Shown here piece by piece: positions 15,717-22,858 of a stretch of DNA of 35,297 nt. A program made the position numbers and the translations under genes. The notes beneath the pieces are model-generated. The model worked only from the letters and a program-made list of their open reading frames with translations, searched no databases and was not told the origin of the DNA. Within the stretch, counting starts at the first letter, position 1; each line of letters begins with the position of its first letter. Origin of the DNA: Deltaproteobacteria bacterium (GTDB taxonomy: Bacteria; UBA10199; JADGCS01); the NCBI GenBank assembly GCA_015228875.1, contig JADGCS010000042.1, positions 1 to 35,297 on the forward strand, in the 5' to 3' direction.

Positions 15717-17867
15717 ATGTCCTTTAATTCTATGTTCAGTTTAAAAAAATTTGACATCAACACATTTATCTCAAAATACGCCGACTTTTTGATGCCCATG
15801 ATGATTGCCGCGGTCCTCGGGATGATCGTGATCCCGATGAAAACATGGATCCTCGATATTTTACTCGCAATCAACTTGAGTCTTGGCATCACCATCCTGC
15901 TTGTCGCCCTCTACATCACTGACGCGTTAAAAATTGCCTCGTTCCCGACGATCCTGCTCATCACGACACTCTTCAGGCTCGCCCTGAATATTTCATCAAC
16001 AAGGCTCGTCCTTTTGCAGGCCGACGCCGGTGAGGTCATTGACGCCTTTGGCAGATTTGTGGCCGGCGGCAACTTTGTTGTTGGCGGTATTCTCTTCTTG
16101 ATTATTACCCTCGTTAATTTTCTTGTGATCGCCAAAGGGGCCGAGCGTGTCTCCGAGGTGGCCGCGAGATTTACTCTCGATGCGATGCCCGGCAAACAAA
16201 TGAGCATTGATGCCGATATGAGGGCCGGCAACATCACAATGGAAGAGGCACAGTCAAGACGAAGCACACTGCAGCGGGAATCCCAGATGTACGGCGCCAT
16301 GGACGGTGCCATGAAATTTGTCAAAGGCGACGCCATTGCCGGTATCGTGATCACCGTGATCAACATTGTTGCGGGTCTCATTATCGGGGTCACCATGATG
16401 GACATGCCCCTCAAAGAGGCCGCCGAACGATACGCCATCTTGAGTATCGGTGACGGGCTGGTCTCGATGATCCCCGCTTTTATTATCTCCCTGTCAGCCG
16501 GTATTGTTGTGACAAGGGTCAGCAGCGACAATAAGGATTCCAGCCTTGGCAAGGATGTGCTGACACAACTCACCAATTACCCCAAGGTCTTTCTGGTCGG
16601 CTCCATCCTGCTCTTTGTCCTCGGGGCCGTGCCTGGTCTGCCTCACACAGCGTTCTGGCCTATTTCGGCTGTCTTTGCCTTTCTTGCCTGGTCAAAAAGC
16701 AGAAAGAAACAGGAAAAGATTCAGGAGATCCTGCAGGAACCAAAGGAAAAAAAGATCAAAAAGGCCATCGAAAAACATGGGGACCAGCTCCCCTTTATCC
16801 TGCCAAGCCCAATATCAATAGAGGTGGGCTCTGCCATTATCCCCTTTGTTGACGACTCTCAGGACGGCGGCCGCTTCATCAACGAGCTCATCCCACTCTT
16901 AAGGCACGGCCTGTATTACGAACTGGGGGTCAATTTCCCCGGTATTCAGGTTCGAGGCCAGACTGTCGATATGGAGCCGGAGGCCTACATCATCAACATC
17001 AACGAAGTCCCTGTTGCCCGCGGCAAGATCATGCAGGGGTGCATCCTTGTTGGCGAACCACTGGAACAACTGCAGCTCTTTAATATCGAGGGCAAAGAAA
17101 CCATTCACCCGATCGATGGTTCGATCGTGACCTGGACCAATGAGGCCTTTAAAGAGGTTTGTGTTCAGGCGGGATTTCGCATGTGGGATATTTCCGAGTA
17201 CATGATCCTGCACCTCTCCTATGTTCTTAGAAAACACGCGCATGAGTTTTTGGGTCTGCAGGAGATTCAGACGCTCCTGACCGAACTGGAAAAATCACAC
17301 CCGGCACTTGTCAAAGAGCTTGTCCCCAAGGTCATCACGGTGCTGCAGCTTGCCGAAATTTTTCAAAGGCTTGTTCAGGAAGAGATTGCCATCAGGGATT
17401 TAAAAAATATTTTTTCAACGCTCGCGCAATGGGCCGAGATTGAGCGCAACACGCTGCTTCTTACAGAACATGTCCGTTCCGGTCTCAAGAGGTACGTCAC
17501 CCACAAATACGCAGGACACAGCAACTCGCTCGCTGTTTATCTGCTCGACCCGTCCATAGAGGATCTTGTCAAGGATGCGATCAGGACAACAGAAAAGGGC
17601 AACTACCTTGCGCTGGATCCCGAGATCACGCAGGAATTGATTGAATGTGTCGGAAAAGAAATCGCATCACACCCGTTTCCCCCAGGGGCAAAGCCCCCCG
17701 TTATTCTCACCACATCGGAGATCAGGCGCTACTTTAGAAAAATCATAGAGCTTGAATTTCCGCAGCTCTCTGTTCTTTCTTATCAGGAACTCAGTGAAAA
17801 TTTGAGAATCCAGCCCATCGCCCGCGTGAATGTCCCAAGGCTCAAAGAGGCAACAGCCGCGGCATGA
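15717..17867 (+). CDS. sctV: Type III secretion export gate protein SctV (FlhA/LcrD family)
   Basis: About 716 residues from ATG 15717; TTG 15681 and ATG 15732 are alternatives, and none has a clear Shine-Dalgarno sequence. The N-terminal 320 or so residues hold about eight membrane helices and the cytoplasmic FHIPEP-region motif AARFTLDAMPGKQMSIDADM. LYGAMDGAMKFVKGDAIAG-type sequence (here MYGAMDGAMKFVKGDAIAG) and SAGIVVTRVSS are closer to virulence SctV than to flagellar FlhA. The C-terminal cytoplasmic domain (about 360-716) would form the nonameric ring that receives substrate-chaperone complexes. SctV is the central channel of the type III export apparatus. None of its usual neighbours (SctR, S, T, U, N, Q) is in the window, so here it stands alone between a sugar kinase and tyrA. 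Confidence 0.9.
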   Translation: MSFNSMFSLKKFDINTFISKYADFLMPMMIAAVLGMIVIPMKTWILDILLAINLSLGITILLVALYITDALKIASFPTILLITTLFRLALNISSTRLVLLQADAGEVIDAFGRFVAGGNFVVGGILFLIITLVNFLVIAKGAERVSEVAARFTLDAMPGKQMSIDADMRAGNITMEEAQSRRSTLQRESQMYGAMDGAMKFVKGDAIAGIVITVINIVAGLIIGVTMMDMPLKEAAERYAILSIGDGLVSMIPAFIISLSAGIVVTRVSSDNKDSSLGKDVLTQLTNYPKVFLVGSILLFVLGAVPGLPHTAFWPISAVFAFLAWSKSRKKQEKIQEILQEPKEKKIKKAIEKHGDQLPFILPSPISIEVGSAIIPFVDDSQDGGRFINELIPLLRHGLYYELGVNFPGIQVRGQTVDMEPEAYIININEVPVARGKIMQGCILVGEPLEQLQLFNIEGKETIHPIDGSIVTWTNEAFKEVCVQAGFRMWDISEYMILHLSYVLRKHAHEFLGLQEIQTLLTELEKSHPALVKELVPKVITVLQLAEIFQRLVQEEIAIRDLKNIFSTLAQWAEIERNTLLLTEHVRSGLKRYVTHKYAGHSNSLAVYLLDPSIEDLVKDAIRTTEKGNYLALDPEITQELIECVGKEIASHPFPPGAKPPVILTTSEIRRYFRKIIELEFPQLSVLSYQELSENLRIQPIARVNVPRLKEATAAA

Positions 17868-17953
17868 TCATCTCATTGGGTCAATCATGAACAGGAAACC
17901 CTTGTTTTAAAAAGGCTGGCCGTCGTTGTGACCAGCGGTAGAGTGCGTTGAAT

Positions 17954-18805
17954 TCACATCTTGCGCCACATCCGGGCCGCTTTTTCCATATACTTAAACA
18001 GTCCCTTGTGATCCCCGCTGCTTATTGCCTTTTTAAGAGATGCCAGCTCGGTCTGAAACTCGTCAATTTGGGAGAGGGTGTTCTCTTGATTGGCAATAAA
18101 AATATCACGCCACATGCGTGCGTTGGAACCGGCAATGCGCGTGTACGATTTAAAACTCTGCCCCGCGATTTTTTTAAGTGCCGCCGGCGATATTTTTTTT
18201 CCCACAGAACTCATCAGTGCAAACGAAAGGACATGAGGCAGGTGTGAACAGGCCGCGAGATATTTATCGTGATCCTTAAGAGACAACTCGATGACCCTTG
18301 CCCCCAAAGATTTCCAGAGAACCCTTGCCCTGCCTGCAAATGCGGGCCGTGTCTTTTGACCACAAACAATAAGGCATGGCGCGCGATCGAAGAGATCGCA
18401 TCTGCTTGCTCTGGCCCCGGATTTTTCATCCCCCGCCATCGGGTGACAACCGACAAAATTTCCATCGTAAAAAAAACGATCCGCAAGCCTGATGATTTTT
18501 TGTTTGGTCGAACCCACATCAATCACCAGAGTTTGTGCAGGGATAAATTCTGCCAGGGACTTGATTCTCTCCTCAAGCGCAAGCACAGGGGTGGCAAGGA
18601 TCACCAGATCTGATCTGCCCAGAGTGTCTCTTAACGAGCGGCCCGCAGTCGAAACAATGCCCGCCTTGACGGCATAGGCAAGATTTTTTTTGTCGGTATC
18701 AAAACCCACAACCTCATCAGCGATTTTTCTTTTTAAGAGATCCCGCGAGAGGGAGCCGCCGATAAGACCAACGCCCACAAGGGCGACTGTGTGATATGTC
18801 TTCAT
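17954..18805 (-). CDS. tyrA: Prephenate (or arogenate) dehydrogenase
   Basis: 283 residues from ATG 18805; the open frame continues upstream to 18889 but only by translating the dispersed repeat. The Rossmann motif is GVGLIGGSLS (11-20). VIDVGSTKQKII, VGCHPMAGDEKSG and the catalytic-His region SHLPHVLSFAL are typical of TyrA. It oxidises prephenate to 4-hydroxyphenylpyruvate, or arogenate to tyrosine, with NAD(P). There is no C-terminal ACT domain, so feedback regulation by tyrosine, if present, is not through ACT. It is downstream of pheA in the same direction, separated by repeat copy 5, which ends immediately before the start codon. Confidence 0.94.
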   Translation of the reverse strand: MKTYHTVALVGVGLIGGSLSRDLLKRKIADEVVGFDTDKKNLAYAVKAGIVSTAGRSLRDTLGRSDLVILATPVLALEERIKSLAEFIPAQTLVIDVGSTKQKIIRLADRFFYDGNFVGCHPMAGDEKSGARASRCDLFDRAPCLIVCGQKTRPAFAGRARVLWKSLGARVIELSLKDHDKYLAACSHLPHVLSFALMSSVGKKISPAALKKIAGQSFKSYTRIAGSNARMWRDIFIANQENTLSQIDEFQTELASLKKAISSGDHKGLFKYMEKAARMWRKM

Positions 18806-18806
18806 G

Positions 18807-18892
18807 TTTAAGAATTTCAAAATGACTGAGCGCGGGCACACTTTTCGCAATGTGGAAAAATCCAACCGCGTCAAAGTCAAGTGAGTCACTTG
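18807..18892 (-). repeat. Dispersed double-hairpin element, copy 5 (between pheA and tyrA)
   Basis: On the minus strand it has palindrome CAAGTGACTCACTTG, where both arms changed together relative to CAAGTTACTAACTTG; then TTGACGCGG; hairpin ATTTTTC/GAAAAGT around CACATTGC, again changed on both sides; core CCCGCGCTCAGTC; and tail TTTGAAATTCTTAAAC. It fills the pheA-tyrA gap: 3 bp after the pheA stop and 1 bp before the tyrA ATG. Confidence 0.92.
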
Positions 18893-18895
18893 TGC

Positions 18896-19972
18896 TCACA
18901 CGCACCTCGGGTAAGAACCAAGGATTTTGAAGAGAACACATTCTTCTTTCAGGACTTCAAAGGCCCTTTGTATGCGCTTTTCGGTGGCATGGCCGTCAAG
19001 GTCGACAAAGAACATATACTCCCAGACCTTTGTTTTAAGCGGCCGACTTTCGATTTTTGTAAGATTGATCTTTGCCTTGGCAAGAGGGGCCAGCAGTTCA
19101 AACAGCACACCCGGCTTATCTTTAGTGACAAATGCGATGGAGGTCTTGTCGTGACCTGTTCTCTCGGCCTGTTCTTCTCCCAATACCAGAAACCGTGTAA
19201 AGTTATTGATCTGGTCCTGAATATTTTTTGCGAGAATATTCAACCCGTAGTTGTCTGCCGCAAGGCCGCTCGCAATCGCCGCAGCGTTTTTGTCTTGTAC
19301 TGCCTTTTCGGCAGCGGCCGATGTTGACTCTGTCTGATACCAGGCCGCGCGGGGGATGTGGCTTCCAAGCCACTCCCGACACTGCGCCAAGGCATGAGGG
19401 TGAGAATAAACCCTCTCAATTTTTTTTGCATCCGTCTGTGCCGACAGCAGGTGCAATCCCACAGACATCACAACCTCCGAACAGATTTTAAGTTCGGAGT
19501 CTATAAATTTATCCAGTGTATAATTAACAACACCCTCTGTAGAATTTTCGATCGGCACCACACCAAAGTCCGCACGACATGTCTCGACATCCCTGAATAC
19601 AGACGAGATATCTGTTTGTGAGCAGAGGATCGCCCCGTGACCAAAGTGTTTGACGGCCGCCATGTGTGTGAAGGTCGATTCGGGTCCCAAAAAAGCCACA
19701 CGGATCGGCTGTTCCAGGGCGCGTGTGGCAGAAATAATCTCTCTGAATATAGACGTCACAGCCGCATCGGTATAGGGTCCCCTGTTGAGGTCGGCAAGAT
19801 GGTCAAAAATTTGTTTCTCGCGGGAAGGGACGTATATCTTTTTGCCGCTGCCCTTTTTAATCTGCCCTATTTTTTTTGCAAGCCCCCCTCTTTTTGACAA
19901 GAGTTTGAGTATCGCGGTATCTACCGCATCGACCTTGGATCGTATTTTGTCAATATTATTAACCTTTTTCAT
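18896..19972 (-). CDS. pheA: Bifunctional chorismate mutase / prephenate dehydratase
   Basis: 358 residues. Residues 1-88 are an AroQ-type chorismate mutase (IDKIRSKVDAVDTAILKLL). The dehydratase domain spans about 91-265, with RVAFLGPESTFTH, VVPIENSTEGVV and the catalytic NNFTRF (256-261). An ACT domain follows (277-350), with GVLFELLAPLAKAKINLTKI and ESRP (308-311), the phenylalanine feedback site. It converts chorismate to phenylpyruvate. The spacing GGTGG-TAC-ATG gives a modest Shine-Dalgarno sequence. It is first gene of the pheA-tyrA unit; sharing of chorismate between the two products would be balanced by ACT feedback here. Confidence 0.96.
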   Translation of the reverse strand: MKKVNNIDKIRSKVDAVDTAILKLLSKRGGLAKKIGQIKKGSGKKIYVPSREKQIFDHLADLNRGPYTDAAVTSIFREIISATRALEQPIRVAFLGPESTFTHMAAVKHFGHGAILCSQTDISSVFRDVETCRADFGVVPIENSTEGVVNYTLDKFIDSELKICSEVVMSVGLHLLSAQTDAKKIERVYSHPHALAQCREWLGSHIPRAAWYQTESTSAAAEKAVQDKNAAAIASGLAADNYGLNILAKNIQDQINNFTRFLVLGEEQAERTGHDKTSIAFVTKDKPGVLFELLAPLAKAKINLTKIESRPLKTKVWEYMFFVDLDGHATEKRIQRAFEVLKEECVLFKILGSYPRCV

Positions 19973-19980
19973 GTACCACC

Positions 19981-20009
19981 CTTATAAACATGTATTACTT
20001 GAATTTCAA
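19981..20009 (-). promoter_or_regulatory. Candidate sigma-70-type promoter for pheA, overlapping a palindrome
   Basis: On the minus strand TTGAAA (20009-20004) is followed after 17 bp by TATAAG (19986-19981). The -35 overlaps a 13-bp palindrome CTTGAATTTCAAG (19998-20010), a possible operator. The -10 lies only 8 bp before the start codon, so transcripts would be nearly leaderless; that argues for caution. Confidence 0.35.
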
Positions 20010-20091
20010 GCAGACGAAGATTAATAGTGACCGGCCCAATAGTTTTTGACGTCCAATATAAAAACACAGGCCAAAGAACGCCAGAGCCTCA

Positions 20092-20180
20092 CAAGTTACT
20101 AACTTGACTTTTTCGCGATTGAGTTCCTCCGTTATGCGAGGAATGCGCCCGCGCTCTGTCAACTTTGAAGTTCCTGGGTA
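20092..20180 (+). repeat. Dispersed double-hairpin element, copy 6
   Basis: Palindrome CAAGTTACTAACTTG, then TTTTTCGCGA, hairpin GTTCCTC/GAGGAAT around CGTTATGC (7 pairs including one G-T), core CCCGCGCTCTGTC and tail TTTGAAGTTCCTGGGTA. It ends 11 bp before the ATG of the next gene; a TTG inside the element would extend that gene by 9 residues. Confidence 0.93.
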
Positions 20181-20191
20181 TAAATATTATT

Positions 20192-21181
20192 ATGAGCGAA
20201 AACTCTATCGACAAATCCATTTCCGAAAATTTTCCTTATTACAACCCTAAAGAACAACTGTTGTTAAAAGACCTTGTCATTCAGTCGGACACAAAATCAA
20301 AAGAATTTCAGAACGCCAAGTCAAATTTTCTGAGTCTCCTCTATTCGGATCTCGTGGATTTTTACAAGTGGGAGGCCACAAACGAGGACCGCATCACGAT
20401 CCGCAAGAGACTGCTCAATGTTGCCGGCCTTTTCTTTATCGTTCCCATTGCAGAGCTACGCGAACTCTCACACAGGGCAAAGCTCACGCACAAAAAACTG
20501 GTGTACGAAACCGCGCCAGACCCGCTGACGTCCGATATCGTCGAGATGCACTCGTACGATCTCAAATACATCAACGGATTTCAGGATTTTTATTCTAAAA
20601 TACTGATGGAACCGGGGATGTCTGCCATGGACTACATTGCCGGAAACCGCGAAAAGCGCGTCTATCCTCAATCGCAGCTCACCGTCTTTCGCAGGTCCAT
20701 ACAAGAAGAAGTCATCTCCAAGGATTATCTCACAGCATCCGCAGAGCCATTAACACAAACGCAGTTTATTTCACTTTACAACCCCAACGGCTCCACCCGG
20801 GATCTTGTGACCATCGGCTTTGACATGGTGTACGAATCAGCCTTTATCGATTTTTTTCACAACGCCCCCAACGTCACTCCCATCACGTTGCCGCGCAATG
20901 CGCACATCATGGGCAAGCATTTTCTGCTTGCAGCCGTCAACGAAACCATCAGGGTCAAAAGGACCAGCAAGGACTTTCTGCAGGATTTTCCGGTCTTTCT
21001 TTTTGACAGCGACAAGGGCACAAACGAACGCGTCGATGACCTGGTCTTTTTTGTCACCGACAGCCTTGTCCCGCAGATCACGCAAAAAATAAGGCACTGG
21101 AATATCAAGCTGGGCCTTGATCCCGAAAACGAATTCATTCACTGGACAGGTGATCTACTCGAAGAAACAGATAAAAAATAA
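20192..21181 (+). CDS. Hypothetical cytoplasmic protein
   Basis: 329 residues from ATG 20192. No signal peptide, membrane segment or known motif is seen. It looks like a soluble mixed helix/strand protein, with a helical first half (NFLSLLYSDLVDFYKW, IPAEL-like VPIAELRELSHRAKLTHKKL). The second half contains ISLYNPNGSTRDLVTIGFDM and FPVFLFDSDKGTNERVDDLV, and the C-terminus is charged (GDLLEETDKK). It is convergent with the lepB/lepA operon, with 9 bp between stops. Repeat copy 6 directly precedes it. Codon use matches the neighbours. The function is not recognised. Confidence 0.75.
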   Translation: MSENSIDKSISENFPYYNPKEQLLLKDLVIQSDTKSKEFQNAKSNFLSLLYSDLVDFYKWEATNEDRITIRKRLLNVAGLFFIVPIAELRELSHRAKLTHKKLVYETAPDPLTSDIVEMHSYDLKYINGFQDFYSKILMEPGMSAMDYIAGNREKRVYPQSQLTVFRRSIQEEVISKDYLTASAEPLTQTQFISLYNPNGSTRDLVTIGFDMVYESAFIDFFHNAPNVTPITLPRNAHIMGKHFLLAAVNETIRVKRTSKDFLQDFPVFLFDSDKGTNERVDDLVFFVTDSLVPQITQKIRHWNIKLGLDPENEFIHWTGDLLEETDKK

Positions 21182-21190
21182 TCCACCATC

Positions 21191-21991
21191 TCAATAAATA
21201 CTGCGAAAAAATCTGTACCATCTGAGTGCCGAAGGGCCGCCGTCTTTTTTCCCGAGGGGGCCCGCACAGTTTAATCTGTCATGATTTATCGAAAGCCAGA
21301 TCGACGTGGCCTGGCCCGCGATATTTTTTCGCGGGACAAAGCCCCATTGTCTGCTGTCTGAACTGCTGTCCCTGTTATCCCCCATCACAAAATACGAATC
21401 TGCGGGCACTGTGATTTCTAATGTGTCTGCATGAGCGCGCTGTTTATCGTACTGCGCAAAATATTTGTGACCGGAGGGCAACATTTCCAGTTTGACAACA
21501 TGTTGTCCGTGCCTCTTAGCGTAGGGAAGCGGTTCCATCTCATCAGGAACCTGTGCCTTCGAGGCTGCCGAGAGTTCTGCGGTACAGACATCACCCGCAA
21601 ACGCCCTTTCTGTCTTTATGACAGGTCCGTCCACCCTAAAGCCATTAATGAACACAACGCCGTTTGTGACCGCAATCCTGTCACCCGGAATCCCCATCAC
21701 ACGCTTGACATAATCAAGATCGGAAGTTCCGGGCATGGTAAACACAACAACATCGCCCCTGGATGGCCCCTCATTTTTAAAAAAATGTCCGGTGAGGGGT
21801 GGCAGTTTGATCCCGTAAGCAATGCGCCTCACCCAAATGTGGTCACCCTTAAGCAGTGTCGGCATCATGGATTCTGACGGAATCTTATAGGGCTCAAAAA
21901 CAAAAAAAAACAGGCGCAAAAAACCAGGAACCAATAAGGCAAAAAAAACAAACAAGAAAGAAATGTATTTGATACGTGAAAAAAACTTCAT
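21191..21991 (-). CDS. lepB: Signal peptidase I, second paralogue
   Basis: 266 residues from ATG 21991, 8 bp after the stop of the first lepB; a longer upstream frame would overlap that gene. One N-terminal membrane helix (residues about 9-33) is followed by box B KIPSESMMPTLLKGD with catalytic Ser41, box D YVKRVMGIPGD with general-base Lys96, and box E VMGDNRDSSSDSRQWGFVP. It cleaves signal peptides of exported proteins at the outer face of the inner membrane. Compared with the first copy it has one clear membrane segment and a longer insertion between boxes D and E. Confidence 0.92.
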   Translation of the reverse strand: MKFFSRIKYISFLFVFFALLVPGFLRLFFFVFEPYKIPSESMMPTLLKGDHIWVRRIAYGIKLPPLTGHFFKNEGPSRGDVVVFTMPGTSDLDYVKRVMGIPGDRIAVTNGVVFINGFRVDGPVIKTERAFAGDVCTAELSAASKAQVPDEMEPLPYAKRHGQHVVKLEMLPSGHKYFAQYDKQRAHADTLEITVPADSYFVMGDNRDSSSDSRQWGFVPRKNIAGQATSIWLSINHDRLNCAGPLGKKDGGPSALRWYRFFRSIY

Positions 21992-21999
21992 GGGCGGGT

Positions 22000-22857
22000 T
22001 CAGATAATCCTGCGTCCAAAACGATCCCACCTCACATTGGGCAGGATGCCCGGGTCTGTGATGTTGTAGGGACATCTTGGGAGTTTGTCATCCAACTGCA
22101 TGTTTTTTTCATCCTTGTCCTGCTGATACAAGGACAGCCAGATGTAAACGGCCTTGCCTTTAAGATTTTCACGCGGGACCGCGCCCCAGAAACGGCTGTC
22201 ATGGCTCTGATCACGGTTATCCCCCATGACAAAATAAGACCTTTCCGGCACCACAAATTCAAAATCCTCACCCGGGAGAAAGTGCCTGGCATGCTGAATC
22301 ATGTGCTTCTGGCCATTGTCGAACGTCTCAACAAAATGAGTAAACAGATCCTGCCCTATGTAGTGGGGAAACGCCTTAAATTCATCCGGGAGGATTTTTT
22401 GAGACCCTGCAGTCAGGTCCATGACACAGCGGTTATCTTTGTTTTGTCCCTCAACAAAAAAAGCTGTCTCGTCCATCTGTGCGCCGTTAACATTAAGCCT
22501 GCCGCCGGCTATGGTGATCCTGTCGCCCGGCAGACCCACAACCCTTTTGATAAAATCAACATCTTCATCATCCGGAAAACTAAAGACAACAACATCGCCG
22601 CGTTTGGGACCCTCAAATTCCTTGAGCCAGAACTTGGTAAAGGGAACCCTCAGGCCATATTTGTAACGGGCCACAAAGATATGATCACCCACAAGCAGCG
22701 ACGGCACCATGGACTGCGAAGGGATCTTGAAAGGTTCAAACACAAAACTGCGTATGAGAATGGCAAGCAGCACTGCACTAAACAGCGCCTGAATATACTC
22801 GGCAATTATCTGAAAGGTGTTCTTTGTTTTTTTGGGTTCTTCGTTTTTTTTTGCCAT
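22000..22857 (-). CDS. lepB: Signal peptidase I, first paralogue
   Basis: 285 residues. A Lys-rich N-terminus is followed by a membrane helix (about 22-40), box B KIPSQSMVPSLLVGD with Ser49, box D FIKRVVGLPGD with Lys104, and box E VMGDNRDQSHDSRFWGAVP. The start is 1 bp after the lepA stop (TAG-C-ATG), the classic lepA-lepB coupling. The two paralogues share all boxes but differ between them, so they may differ in substrate preference. Confidence 0.94.
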   Translation of the reverse strand: MAKKNEEPKKTKNTFQIIAEYIQALFSAVLLAILIRSFVFEPFKIPSQSMVPSLLVGDHIFVARYKYGLRVPFTKFWLKEFEGPKRGDVVVFSFPDDEDVDFIKRVVGLPGDRITIAGGRLNVNGAQMDETAFFVEGQNKDNRCVMDLTAGSQKILPDEFKAFPHYIGQDLFTHFVETFDNGQKHMIQHARHFLPGEDFEFVVPERSYFVMGDNRDQSHDSRFWGAVPRENLKGKAVYIWLSLYQQDKDEKNMQLDDKLPRCPYNITDPGILPNVRWDRFGRRII

Positions 22858-22858
22858 G

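Noticed and set aside
15717..17867. Flagellar FlhA
   Set aside because: GAMDGAMKFVKGD and GIVVTRVSS favour SctV, and no flagellar genes are present; a phylogeny would be decisive.
18806..18889. Longer N-terminus for TyrA
   Set aside because: It is the translation of repeat copy 5; the family N-terminus (strand leading into GVGLIGG) begins at 18805.
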